From positions 1 to 9,668 of the forward strand of contig CAMATS010000059.1 in the NCBI GenBank assembly GCA_945861195.1: DNA of 9,668 nucleotides, read 5' to 3'. The notes below the pieces were generated by a model, which was not told the DNA's origin, made no database searches, and saw only the letters and a program-made list of their open reading frames with translations. Positions 1-7,329 of the stretch are shown here, piece after piece. Position numbers and translations under genes: made by a program. Positions within the stretch are counted from its first letter, which is position 1, and every line of letters begins with the position of its first letter. Source of the DNA: Rhodoferax sp. OV413 (GTDB lineage: Bacteria > Pseudomonadota > Gammaproteobacteria > Burkholderiales > Burkholderiaceae_C).

Positions 1-2274
1 ACGGTGTTCGGCTACCAAGACCACAACTTTTTGACGCTGGCCGAGCGCCGTGGCGACCACCTTGAAGGCGGTGTGGCACCGGTGCGCGAGCGCCTGTGGA
101 AGGTGCGGGCCAAACAGGTGGTGCTGGCCACTGGCGCCCATGAGCGTCCCCTGGTCTTTGCCAACAACGACCTGCCTGGTGTGATGTTGGCCTCTGCCGT
201 CTCGACCTATATCCGGCGTTACGCCGTGCTGCCGGGTCGGCGGGCGGTGGTCTTCACCAACAACGACAGCGCTTACGACGCGGCTCTTGCTCTGCACCAG
301 GCCGGTGCGTCGGTGACGGTGGTGGACGCCAGAGCCGTGGCCGATGGCGCGCTCAGTGAACGGGCGCGCAGCCTGGGCCTGACGATTCTGGCTGGCCAGG
401 TGGTGGTGGAAGCAAGCGGCGGAAGGGCTGTCAGCAGCGTAAAGATTTACCGGATGGATGGCCAAGGCCAGCTCGAAGGTGGCGCGGCCACCCTGCCCTG
501 TGACCTGCTGGCAATCTCGGGCGGCTCCAGCCCGGTGATCCACCTCCATTGCCAGTCCAGCAGCAAAGTGGTCTGGAATGACAAGCTGGCCTGTTTTGTA
601 CCGGGCCCGGCGATGCAGGCCCAGCGCTCGGCGGGCAGCTGCCGCCAACCCATGAACCTGGCCGATTGCGCGCAAGAGGGAACCGCGGCCGGCCTGGCCG
701 CGGCCGCTGCCGCCGGACTGGCCACGCCCGCTGTGGCAGCACCGCTCACCACAGCGCTGGCAACCGGCGCCTTGCGCGCCCTGTGGGAGGTGCCGCACCC
801 CAAACCGACCAGCCGCGCGCCTAAGAAGTTTGTCGATTTCCAGAACGATGTCGGCGCCAGCGACATCCACTTGGCGGTGCGCGAGGGTTTCGAATCTATC
901 GAGCATGTCAAGCGTTACACCGCCATGGGTTTTGGCACCGACCAGGGCAAGACCGGCAACATCAACGGCATGGGCATAGCGGCCCAGGTGCTGGGCCGCA
1001 CCATCCCCGAGGTCGGCACCACCACCTTCAGACCCAACTACACACCGGTCACGTTCGGCCTGGTGGCTGGCCATGAGTTGGGCGACCTCTTTGACCCGAT
1101 CCGCACCACCGCCATCCATGACTGGCATGCCAGCCATGGCGCGCTGTTTGAAGATGTCGGGCAGTGGAAACGGCCCTGGTACTACCCGAAAAGCGGCGAA
1201 GACCTGCACGCCGCTGTTGCGCGCGAGGTGCTGGCCGTGCGCCGCAGCGTAGGCACGCTAGACGCCTCCACCTTGGGCAAGATTGACATTCAGGGGCCGG
1301 ACGCCGCCGTGTTGCTCAACTGGCTGTACAGCAATGCCTGGTCCAAGCTGGAAGTGGGCAAATGCCGCTACGGCCTGATGCTCGACGAAAACGGCATGGT
1401 GTTTGACGATGGTGTGACGGTGCGACTGGCTGAGAACCATTTCCTGATGCACACCACCACCGGTGGTGCGGCGCGGGTGCTGGCCTGGATGGAGCGCTGG
1501 CTGCAGACTGAGTGGCCGCATCTGCGGGTCTACCTGACCACGGTGACTGACCACTGGGCCACCACGGCAGTCGTCGGCAGCAAGGGGCGCGACCTGTTGC
1601 GCAAGCTCTGCACCGACATTGACTTTGACGACACCGCCTTTCCCTTTATGTCATGGCGCGAGGGCACGGTGGCTGGTGTCAAGGCCCGCGTCATGCGCAT
1701 CAGCTTTTCGGGCGAGCGCAGCTACGAGGTCAATGTGCCTGCCGCTGACGGGCTGCAGGTCTGGGAAGCGATCCACGCCGCGGGTGCAGAGTTTGGCATC
1801 ACGCCTTACGGCACCGAGGCCATGCACGTGCTGCGCGCTGAAAAGGGTTACATCATCGTCGGCCAAGACACCGATGGCTCCATGACCCCGATTGACCTGG
1901 GCCTGGGTGCCATGGTCGCCAAAACCAAAGATTGCCTGGGCAAGCGATCATTGACGCGCTCCGACACGGCGCGGCCAGACCGTAAACAACTGGTGGGTCT
2001 GCTGTCCGACGACCCGCAGCTGGTGCTCATAGAAGGTGCTCAGATCACCGATTGCACCGATTTGTCGCAGCTGCCGGTGCCCATGATCGGTCATGTGACA
2101 TCGAGCTACCTGAGCCCGACGCTGGGCCGCTCCATTGCCATGGCGGTGGTCAAGGGCGGCCATCAACGCGCCGGTGAAACCGTTCAAGTGGCGCTCAGCA
2201 ACGGCACGACGGTGCGAGCAGCGATCGGCTCGACCGTGTTTTACGATCCCCAGTCGGAGCGCCAAAATGCTTAA
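1..2274 (+). CDS. soxA: Sarcosine oxidase, alpha subunit (heterotetrameric), 5' end missing
   Basis: This is the large subunit of the cytoplasmic four-subunit sarcosine oxidase. The enzyme oxidises sarcosine to glycine, transfers the C1 unit to tetrahydrofolate and reduces O2 to H2O2. The frame is open from base 1 to the TAA at 2272-2274 (757 codons). The family is usually about 950-1000 aa, so roughly the first 200-250 residues are outside the window, and the GTG at base 4 is internal. Counting codon 1 at bases 1-3, the dinucleotide-binding part shows VVLATGAHERPL (about 40-51), NNDLPGVM (55-62) and TNNDSAYDAA (86-95). An Ala-rich linker (about 228-260) follows, then VDFQNDV and HVKRYTAMG with TDQGKTGN (about 278-320). 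The rest is a GcvT-like folate-binding domain (about 370-755), including VGTLDASTLGKIDIQGP, CRYGLML and GQDTDGSMTPIDLGLGAMV. The family usually binds NAD+ in this subunit. The 3' end overlaps soxG by 8 nt. Identification is very secure. Confidence 0.96.
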   Translation, partial: TVFGYQDHNFLTLAERRGDHLEGGVAPVRERLWKVRAKQVVLATGAHERPLVFANNDLPGVMLASAVSTYIRRYAVLPGRRAVVFTNNDSAYDAALALHQAGASVTVVDARAVADGALSERARSLGLTILAGQVVVEASGGRAVSSVKIYRMDGQGQLEGGAATLPCDLLAISGGSSPVIHLHCQSSSKVVWNDKLACFVPGPAMQAQRSAGSCRQPMNLADCAQEGTAAGLAAAAAAGLATPAVAAPLTTALATGALRALWEVPHPKPTSRAPKKFVDFQNDVGASDIHLAVREGFESIEHVKRYTAMGFGTDQGKTGNINGMGIAAQVLGRTIPEVGTTTFRPNYTPVTFGLVAGHELGDLFDPIRTTAIHDWHASHGALFEDVGQWKRPWYYPKSGEDLHAAVAREVLAVRRSVGTLDASTLGKIDIQGPDAAVLLNWLYSNAWSKLEVGKCRYGLMLDENGMVFDDGVTVRLAENHFLMHTTTGGAARVLAWMERWLQTEWPHLRVYLTTVTDHWATTAVVGSKGRDLLRKLCTDIDFDDTAFPFMSWREGTVAGVKARVMRISFSGERSYEVNVPAADGLQVWEAIHAAGAEFGITPYGTEAMHVLRAEKGYIIVGQDTDGSMTPIDLGLGAMVAKTKDCLGKRSLTRSDTARPDRKQLVGLLSDDPQLVLIEGAQITDCTDLSQLPVPMIGHVTSSYLSPTLGRSIAMAVVKGGHQRAGETVQVALSNGTTVRAAIGSTVFYDPQSERQNA

Positions 2275-2839
2275 GGCTCATCAGCTTCCCGCCTTTGCAC
2301 CGAACGCCCAGCCGCAAGCCTTGCGGGTAGGCCAACAGCACCTGGCCGTTGTCAATCTGCGCGGCAATGCGCGGGACCCGGCGTTTGTGCTGTCGGTACA
2401 GCAGGCGCTGGGCCTGGCACTGCCGGTTAGTGCCTGCACCACCTTGGCCAATCAGCGGCTGCGCCTGGTTTGGGTGGGGCCGGACGACTGGTTTGTGCTC
2501 GGTCCGCAGGGCGAGCAGGCGGCGCTGGTGGCAGCACTGCGCCTGGCGTTGGGCGATCAGCACGCCGCCGTGACCGATGTCAGCAGCGGCTATTTTGTGG
2601 TCAGCCTGGCAGGACCATCGGCACGCGACTTGCTAGCCCAAGGCTGCCCAATGGACTTTCACCCAAGCGCTTTTCATGCGGACCAAGCCGCTACCACCCA
2701 TTTTTACAAGGTCGGCATCACCGTCTGGCAGATCGGCGATGCATCCGGTTTTGAATTGCTGGTCCGACGCAGCTTTATCGACCACTTCTGGCAACTGGCA
2801 GCGACCTGCTCGCGCGAGTTTGGCATCATTGCGGCGTAG
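2267..2839 (+). CDS. soxG: Sarcosine oxidase, gamma subunit
   Basis: This is the gamma subunit of heterotetrameric sarcosine oxidase, 190 aa, which is normal for the family. It is a small GcvT-like fold subunit that packs against alpha and has no known catalytic residues of its own. Recognisable features are WVGPDDWFVLGP (69-80), then TDVSSGYFVVSLAGPSARDL (103-122), then QGCPMDFHPSAF (125-136) and a C-terminal LLVRRSFIDHFW (164-175). I chose the ATG at 2267, not the longer open frame from 2135. GGAG lies at 2256-2259 about 7 nt upstream, and the protein then starts as gamma subunits do. The upstream extension would only translate soxA sequence in another frame. The 8-nt overlap with soxA implies coupled translation, as expected for subunits made in equal amounts. 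Confidence 0.94.
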   Translation: MLKAHQLPAFAPNAQPQALRVGQQHLAVVNLRGNARDPAFVLSVQQALGLALPVSACTTLANQRLRLVWVGPDDWFVLGPQGEQAALVAALRLALGDQHAAVTDVSSGYFVVSLAGPSARDLLAQGCPMDFHPSAFHADQAATTHFYKVGITVWQIGDASGFELLVRRSFIDHFWQLAATCSREFGIIAA

Positions 2840-2914
2840 TCGCTGACGGCCCTGGACACGAAACCGTCACAATCCCGGGCTCGTAACATTGAAACCCTGC
2901 ACCAAAACGATGCC

Positions 2915-4000
2915 ATGAAGCAACCCTTTGTCCGGTTTGATCGTATTGAGAAAAGCTACGACGGCAAGCAGCTGGTCGTCTCTGAACTCAACCTGGATAT
3001 CGTCGAAGGCGAATTTCTCACCCTGCTCGGGCCATCGGGATCAGGAAAGACCACCACCCTGATGATGCTGGCCGGTTTTGAGACCGCCACCTCGGGCGAA
3101 ATTTACCTGGACGGCCGACCCATCAACGCGATCGCGCCCGAGCATCGCAACATCGGCATGGTGTTCCAGAATTACGCGCTGTTTCCGCACATGAGCGTGG
3201 CCGAGAACGTGGCTTTTCCCCTCTCGGTGCGCGGCATCAAAGGCGCCGCCGCCACCGACCGCGTCAACAAGGCGCTAGACAAGGTCGGCCTGAGCGGTTT
3301 CCAGAGCCGGCGCCCGGCCCAGATGTCTGGCGGCCAACAGCAGCGGGTGGCGGTGGCGCGCGCCCTGGTGTTCGAGCCCAAGCTGGTGCTGATGGACGAA
3401 CCCTTGTCGGCCTTGGACAAGCAACTGCGCGAGCAACTGCAGTACGAAATCAAGCGCTTGCACCGCGAACTCGGCTTGACCGTGGTGTATGTCACGCACG
3501 ATCAGACCGAGGCGCTGGCGATGTCAGATCGGGTCGCTGTGTTCCATCAAGGCCGGATTCAGCAAATCGACACGCCAACCCAGCTCTATGAGCGCCCAAG
3601 CAACGCTTTTGTGGCCCAGTTCATTGGCGAGAACAACACCCTGAAAGGCACGGTGACATCGACAGTGGGAACAAGCTGCGAAGTCACCCTGTCCGATGGC
3701 ACCCGGATCACGGCCCAATCAGCCACAACTCGCGCCCTTGGCGCTGCCACCCGCTTGTCGATAAGGCCCGAGCGCGTCAGCATCAACCCGCCACCAGAGG
3801 CCGGCGGCACCCGCGTCACGGGCACTGTGGTCGACTTGACTTATCTTGGCCGACACGCCCGCGTCAGACTGAAAGCGTGTGGCCTGGAAGATTTCATCGT
3901 TACGCTTCCCAACGATGGACGCGATCTCGCGCTGGTACCCGGCAGCATGCTCAACCTCGGTTGGCGGGCTGACGATTGCCGTGCGTTAGATGGCGACTAA
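2915..4000 (+). CDS. ABC importer ATP-binding protein, PotA-like (polyamine/opine-type family)
   Basis: This is the cytoplasmic nucleotide-binding subunit that powers the importer encoded by the next three genes; 361 aa is typical for PotA-like ATPases. All motifs are intact: Walker A GPSGSGKTT (39-47, with K45), Q-loop Q85 in VFQNYALFPHMS, signature MSGGQQQR (137-144), Walker B LVLMDEP (157-163), D-loop SALD (165-168) and switch H195 in VTHDQTEA. After the ATPase core, a TOBE-type beta domain occupies about 281-355 and opens with LSIRPERV, as in PotA and FbpC. In related importers this domain docks regulatory or accessory contacts. The start ATG at 2915 has no clear Shine-Dalgarno sequence, but the encoded N-terminus (FVRFDRIEKSY) is exactly where the family begins. 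The gene lies 75 nt after soxG and 31 nt before the binding-protein gene. The substrate cannot be read from an ATPase, so no Pot symbol is given. Confidence 0.95.
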   Translation: MKQPFVRFDRIEKSYDGKQLVVSELNLDIVEGEFLTLLGPSGSGKTTTLMMLAGFETATSGEIYLDGRPINAIAPEHRNIGMVFQNYALFPHMSVAENVAFPLSVRGIKGAAATDRVNKALDKVGLSGFQSRRPAQMSGGQQQRVAVARALVFEPKLVLMDEPLSALDKQLREQLQYEIKRLHRELGLTVVYVTHDQTEALAMSDRVAVFHQGRIQQIDTPTQLYERPSNAFVAQFIGENNTLKGTVTSTVGTSCEVTLSDGTRITAQSATTRALGAATRLSIRPERVSINPPPEAGGTRVTGTVVDLTYLGRHARVRLKACGLEDFIVTLPNDGRDLALVPGSMLNLGWRADDCRALDGD

Positions 4001-4020
4001 GGGTGGTTTTTTAACTCAAC

Positions 4021-4026
4021 AGGAAA
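4021..4026 (+). promoter_or_regulatory. Ribosome binding site that fixes the binding-protein start
   Basis: AGGAAA lies 5 nt before the ATG at 4032. The same frame has another ATG at 3990 inside the end of the ATPase gene. That start would put 14 extra hydrophilic residues ahead of a standard signal peptide. This site, together with the signal peptide beginning MFKKFHLSAIALASAA, supports 4032. Confidence 0.7.
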
Positions 4027-4031
4027 ACAGC

Positions 4032-5114
4032 ATGTTTAAAAAGTTTCATTTAAGCGCCATCGCATTGGCCAGCGCTGCAGTCCTTTCCTTGCTACCGGGA
4101 ACCGGCGCGGCCCAGCAATCCCTGACAGTGGCCTCGTGGGGCGGCGCCTATACCGTCAGTCAAGTCGAGTCAATGCACAAACCCTTTGAGGCCAAGAGCG
4201 GCATCAAGGTGGTATCGGTAGATTACAGCGGCGCCTTGGCCGAGATTGCAGCCCAGGTCAAAACTGGCAACATCAAGTGGGACGTGATCGACCTGGAGCC
4301 CGCAGAGGCGCTCAAAGGCTGTGAAGAGGGCCTGTTTGAGAAAATCGATGCCAGCAGACTGCCGGCCGGCGACGATGGCTCTCCTGCCTCCAAAGACTTC
4401 GGTGCGGGCTTGGTACTGCCCTGCGCCATTGGCAACATCACCTATGCCAACATCGTCGCCTATGACAAAGCCAAGATGGGCGCCAATAGCCCCAAAACCC
4501 TGGAAGATTTTTTTAATGTTGCGAAATTTCCGGGCAAGCGCGGAATTAAAAAAGACCCGAGCGTGATCCTGGAATGGGCCTTGATGGCCGACGGCGTGGC
4601 ATTGGGCGATGTCTACAAGGTGCTGAGCACGCCAGCAGGCGTTGAGCGAGCATTCAAAAAGCTCGACACCATCAAGAGCAATATCGTTTGGTGGACCGCA
4701 GGCGCGCAGCCACCAGCTCTGCTGGCCTCGGGTGAAGTCGTCATGGCTCATGCTTGGCACGGCCGCATCGTCGATGCCAATGTCAAAGAGAAAAAAGACT
4801 TTGCCGTGATGTGGGATGGGCAGATCCAGATACCGGACATGTTTGCCATCCTCAAGGGCGGTAAAAATGTGGCTGCAGCGCAAGAGTTCATTCGCTTCGC
4901 AACGGCTACGCAAGCGCTGGCGGACCAGGCCAAGTACATTCCCTATGCTCCGGCACGCCAGTCGTCTCTGGCCAAGATCCCAGCGTCCAACCCCAACAAA
5001 GCATGGTTACCCAATGCTGGCCACCCCGGCCGCGCGATGTTGACCGACGCCAAGTTTTGGATGGAAAACAGCGATGACCTGAACAAGCGCTTTAGCGCCT
5101 GGCTGGCCAGGTAA
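4032..5114 (+). CDS. Periplasmic solute-binding protein, PotD/PotF-like
   Basis: This is the exported binding protein that captures the ligand in the periplasm and delivers it to the two permeases; 360 aa precursor, usual for the PotD-like group. A Sec signal peptide is clear: basic MFKKFH, a hydrophobic core at about 7-22 and probable cleavage after GAA (27). The mature protein opens with LTVASWGGAY (31-40), a hallmark of this family. It also shows VDYSGALAEI (63-72), WDVIDLEPAEAL (83-94), VYKVLSTPAGVERAF (194-208), WWTAGAQPP (220-228) and GEVVMAHAWHGR (234-245). There are exactly two cysteines, C97 and C131, both in the mature part, so a disulfide is possible. Databases would probably name it spermidine/putrescine-binding, but that family also binds other amines, opines and amino-acid derivatives, so the ligand is unassigned. 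The sox genes upstream make a methylated amine a fair guess. The stop is 4 nt from the first permease gene. Confidence 0.93.
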   Translation: MFKKFHLSAIALASAAVLSLLPGTGAAQQSLTVASWGGAYTVSQVESMHKPFEAKSGIKVVSVDYSGALAEIAAQVKTGNIKWDVIDLEPAEALKGCEEGLFEKIDASRLPAGDDGSPASKDFGAGLVLPCAIGNITYANIVAYDKAKMGANSPKTLEDFFNVAKFPGKRGIKKDPSVILEWALMADGVALGDVYKVLSTPAGVERAFKKLDTIKSNIVWWTAGAQPPALLASGEVVMAHAWHGRIVDANVKEKKDFAVMWDGQIQIPDMFAILKGGKNVAAAQEFIRFATATQALADQAKYIPYAPARQSSLAKIPASNPNKAWLPNAGHPGRAMLTDAKFWMENSDDLNKRFSAWLAR

Positions 5115-5118
5115 AGCC

Positions 5119-6351
5119 ATGGTGACGAACAGCGCCGCAGATTTGGGCCGGCGCCTGCGCAAAGCAGAGTGGCGCGGTCGCGTGCGCGCCTATGCCTTGA
5201 TTGCGCCGCTGTTCGTTTTTGTCGCCCTGAGCTTTCTGCTGCCACTGGGCAGCGTGTTATTCAACAGCCTGCATGATCCCGTGGTTCCCGAAGGTTTGCC
5301 GCGCACCCTCAGCGCGCTGGCTGACTGGGGCGGCGACCGCAGCCAAGTGCCACCAGAGCCGGTGTTTGCGGCCCTGGCCGACGACCTGAAAAAGGCAGTT
5401 CAGGCAGAAAAAGCGGGCTCTATTGCCAACCGCCTGAATATCGAGGAAATTGGCCTGCGCACTGTATTTATGCGCGCAGCCCGCCGCATTGGCGAACAAG
5501 AGACAGGGCCCTGGGCACCATTTTTCGAGGCCGCTGACCCCGCTTGGGCCAAGCCCGGCATCTGGGGCACGATCCGCAACCTTGAATCGAGCCAACACAA
5601 GCTGTTTTTTCTGGCTGCCACGGACCTCAAGCGCCAGCAAGATGGCTCGGTTGCGCGCCAAAGCGAAGACCGGCGTATCCACATCACGATTTACCTGCGC
5701 ACACTGGGTGTGGCCCTGAGCGTCACGCTGATGTGTATTTTGCTGGGCTTCCCATTGGCCTATTGGTTGGCGCACTTGCGCGACAAGACCGCCAACCTGC
5801 TGCTGATATTGGTTTTGCTGCCCTTTTGGACCTCGCTGCTGGTTCGCACCACCGCCTGGGTTGTGGTGCTGCAAAAAGAGGGCGTCGTCAACGCCTTGCT
5901 GCAGTCCCTGGGCATCATTGCCGAGCCGCTGCCACTCATCTTTAACCGGTTTGGCGTTGTTGTGGCCATGACCCATATTTTGTTGCCCTTCACCATTTTG
6001 CCGCTGTACTCGGTGATGCGCCAGATACCGCCCTCGTATGTGCGGGCAGCGCGCTCTCTGGGGGCGAGCCCTAGCCTGGCTTTCTGGCGGGTTTACCTGC
6101 CGCAGTGTGTGCCAGGGCTGAGCGCCGGTGCTCTGCTGGTTTTTATCCTGGCACTGGGCTACTACATCACACCCGCGCTGGTGGGCGGTGCCACTGACCA
6201 GATGATCAGCTACTTTATTGCGGACAACATAGGGCGATCTCTGAACTGGGGACTTGCCTCTGCGCTCTCGGCCATTCTGCTGGCGGCCGTGCTGGCCTTG
6301 TACTGGGCCTATGACCGAATCACGGTACTGGGCAAAGTGAGGATCGGTTGA
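5119..6351 (+). CDS. ABC importer permease, PotB-like, with large extracytoplasmic insert
   Basis: This is one of the two inner-membrane channel subunits of the importer. I see six likely membrane segments at about 25-48, 192-219, 226-251, 277-298, 331-353 and 375-397. The ATPase-coupling EAA loop is present as RAARSLGAS with the downstream LP (309-328). At 410 aa it is much longer than a classical PotB of about 285 aa. The extra length is a hydrophilic stretch of about 140 residues (50-190) between the first and second membrane segments, which should face the periplasm. From memory, a subset of PotB-like permeases of about 410-430 aa has this architecture, so it is not a fusion artefact. The start ATG at 5119 has AGGT at 5108-5111, inside the end of the binding-protein gene. 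Its TGA shares one base with the ATG of the second permease. Confidence 0.92.
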   Translation: MVTNSAADLGRRLRKAEWRGRVRAYALIAPLFVFVALSFLLPLGSVLFNSLHDPVVPEGLPRTLSALADWGGDRSQVPPEPVFAALADDLKKAVQAEKAGSIANRLNIEEIGLRTVFMRAARRIGEQETGPWAPFFEAADPAWAKPGIWGTIRNLESSQHKLFFLAATDLKRQQDGSVARQSEDRRIHITIYLRTLGVALSVTLMCILLGFPLAYWLAHLRDKTANLLLILVLLPFWTSLLVRTTAWVVVLQKEGVVNALLQSLGIIAEPLPLIFNRFGVVVAMTHILLPFTILPLYSVMRQIPPSYVRAARSLGASPSLAFWRVYLPQCVPGLSAGALLVFILALGYYITPALVGGATDQMISYFIADNIGRSLNWGLASALSAILLAAVLALYWAYDRITVLGKVRIG

Positions 6352-7178
6352 TGACTTTTCCGCCCTACACCACAAACTTACAACGCCTGGGCCACTGGGC
6401 TCTGTGGCTGGCTTGTGGGGCGATTCTGGTTTTTTTGATCGCCCCGGTGTTGGTGGTTGTGCCGCTGGCTTTTAACAAAGAGCCCTACTTCAATTTCCCG
6501 GTGCGGCAATACAGCCTGCGGTGGTTTGATGAGTTGTTTGGCAACCCGGTCTGGCTGGCAGCCATTAAAAATAGCCTGCTCACCGCTGTACTTGCCACTC
6601 TGATTGCAACCACACTGGGAACGCTTGCCGCGGTCGGGCTAAACCACCGTGATTTGCCGGGCAAGCGCCTGATCACGGCGCTGCTGGTGTCGCCCATGAT
6701 TATTCCGGTGGTGGTACTCGCAGTGGGTGCCTATTTCTTCTTCTCGAAGCTCGGTATCGCCAACAACCTGCTGGGCATCGTGCTCGTGCATGCGGTGCTT
6801 GGTGTGCCCTTTGTCGTCGTGACCGTGAGCGCCACCTTGACCGGCTTTGACCTGGGCCTGTTGCGCGCTGCCCGCGGCTTGGGTGCCTCGCCAGTTCAAG
6901 CGTTCCGGCGGGTGATGTTGCCCATCGTCTGGCCCGGCGTGCTCTCTGGCGCGCTATTCGCCTTTGCGACCTCGTTCGATGAAGTGGTGGTGGTACTCTT
7001 TTTAGGCGGACCCGAGCAGACTACCCTGCCGCGCCAGATGTGGACCGGCTTGCGTGAACAGCTCTCGCCCACTATTCTCGCCGCCGCTTTCGTCTTGGTG
7101 GTTTTCGCCATCATGCTGCTGCTGGTGCTGGAGATGCTACGCCGGCGCAGCGTGGCCCTGAGGGGATTGTCGGAATAA
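6351..7178 (+). CDS. ABC importer permease, PotC-like
   Basis: This is the second inner-membrane channel subunit, 275 aa, a normal PotC length. Six hydrophobic segments lie at about 15-40, 73-97, 107-131, 141-162, 194-218 and 242-262. The EAA loop RAARGLGASPVQAFRRVMLP (172-191) sits before the fifth, and SFDEVVV (208-214) follows, as in PotC/PotI proteins. I chose the ATG at 6351, preceded by GAGGA at 6339-6343. A TTG one codon upstream is possible but needless. The start overlaps the upstream TGA by one base (TGATG), a typical translational-coupling junction. It is the last gene of the unit and is followed by the hairpin-rich convergent spacer. Confidence 0.94.
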   Translation: MTFPPYTTNLQRLGHWALWLACGAILVFLIAPVLVVVPLAFNKEPYFNFPVRQYSLRWFDELFGNPVWLAAIKNSLLTAVLATLIATTLGTLAAVGLNHRDLPGKRLITALLVSPMIIPVVVLAVGAYFFFSKLGIANNLLGIVLVHAVLGVPFVVVTVSATLTGFDLGLLRAARGLGASPVQAFRRVMLPIVWPGVLSGALFAFATSFDEVVVVLFLGGPEQTTLPRQMWTGLREQLSPTILAAAFVLVVFAIMLLLVLEMLRRRSVALRGLSE

Positions 7179-7329
7179 GGCTTGACTGGCAAAGCCAGCG
7201 GGGCCGGCAAAGCTGGGCGGGCTTGAGAAAGCGCTCAGCCCTCAGCCGGCCAAATTTTTTGCAGGCCGGCCTCAAACCGCGCGGCCGCTGGCCCGGCACC
7301 AAAGACCGGGCGTCGGCAGTTGCTGGCGT
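7179..7329. other. Convergent intergenic spacer packed with stem-loops
   Basis: These 151 bases separate the permease and typA stop codons, which face each other. No credible gene is present. Five candidate hairpins follow one another: 7186-7198 (5 bp, AAA loop), 7204-7216 (5 bp with one G-U, AAA loop), 7219-7241 (8 bp with one bulged T), 7245-7270 (7 bp, GCCGGCC/GGCCGGC) and 7291-7311 (6 bp, GCCCGG/CCGGGC). The heptamer GGCCGGC occurs at 7202-7208 and 7264-7270, with its complement at 7245-7251, so alternative pairings are possible. The likely role is termination or 3'-end protection for transcripts from both sides. Stems were found by eye, without energy calculation. Confidence 0.6.
7202..7260 (+). 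terminator. Possible intrinsic terminator after the importer operon
   Basis: GGCCGGC at 7202-7208 can pair with GCCGGCC at 7245-7251, enclosing the bulged hairpin 7219-7241. AAA and a run of six T (7255-7260) follow directly. A GC stem followed by a T-run fits rho-independent termination on the + strand. The long branched stem and the AAA before the T-run are not ideal. The T-run also falls inside the loop of the competing hairpin 7245-7270. No equally good T-run follows a stem on the - strand for typA. Confidence 0.4.

Noticed and set aside
4..6. GTG at base 4 as the soxA start
   Set aside because: The frame is open to the window edge, and the protein would lack the N-terminal quarter that the family always has.
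2195..2563. A 122-codon - strand open frame across the soxA/soxG junction
   Set aside because: It is a shadow of two well-identified overlapping genes and has no family resemblance.
2853..2889. A possible sigma-70 promoter for the importer: TGGACA at 2853-2858 and TAACAT at 2884-2889
   Set aside because: The first box matches well, but the spacing of 25 nt is far too long and no better -10 box lies at 16-18 nt.
3985..4012. A terminator between the ATPase and binding-protein genes, suggested by a six-T run at 4007-4012
   Set aside because: No stable GC stem precedes the T-run; only a weak TTAG/CTAA pairing is present, and the operon continues directly.
4170..4913. A 247-codon - strand open frame opposite the binding-protein gene
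   Set aside because: The + strand gene has a signal peptide, family motifs and operon spacing, and the antisense frame has none of these.
5257..6375. A 372-codon open frame on the - strand across the first permease gene
   Set aside because: It is wholly opposite a clear permease, is rich in Gln, His and Arg with no recognisable domain, and is the usual shadow of strong third-position G/C bias.
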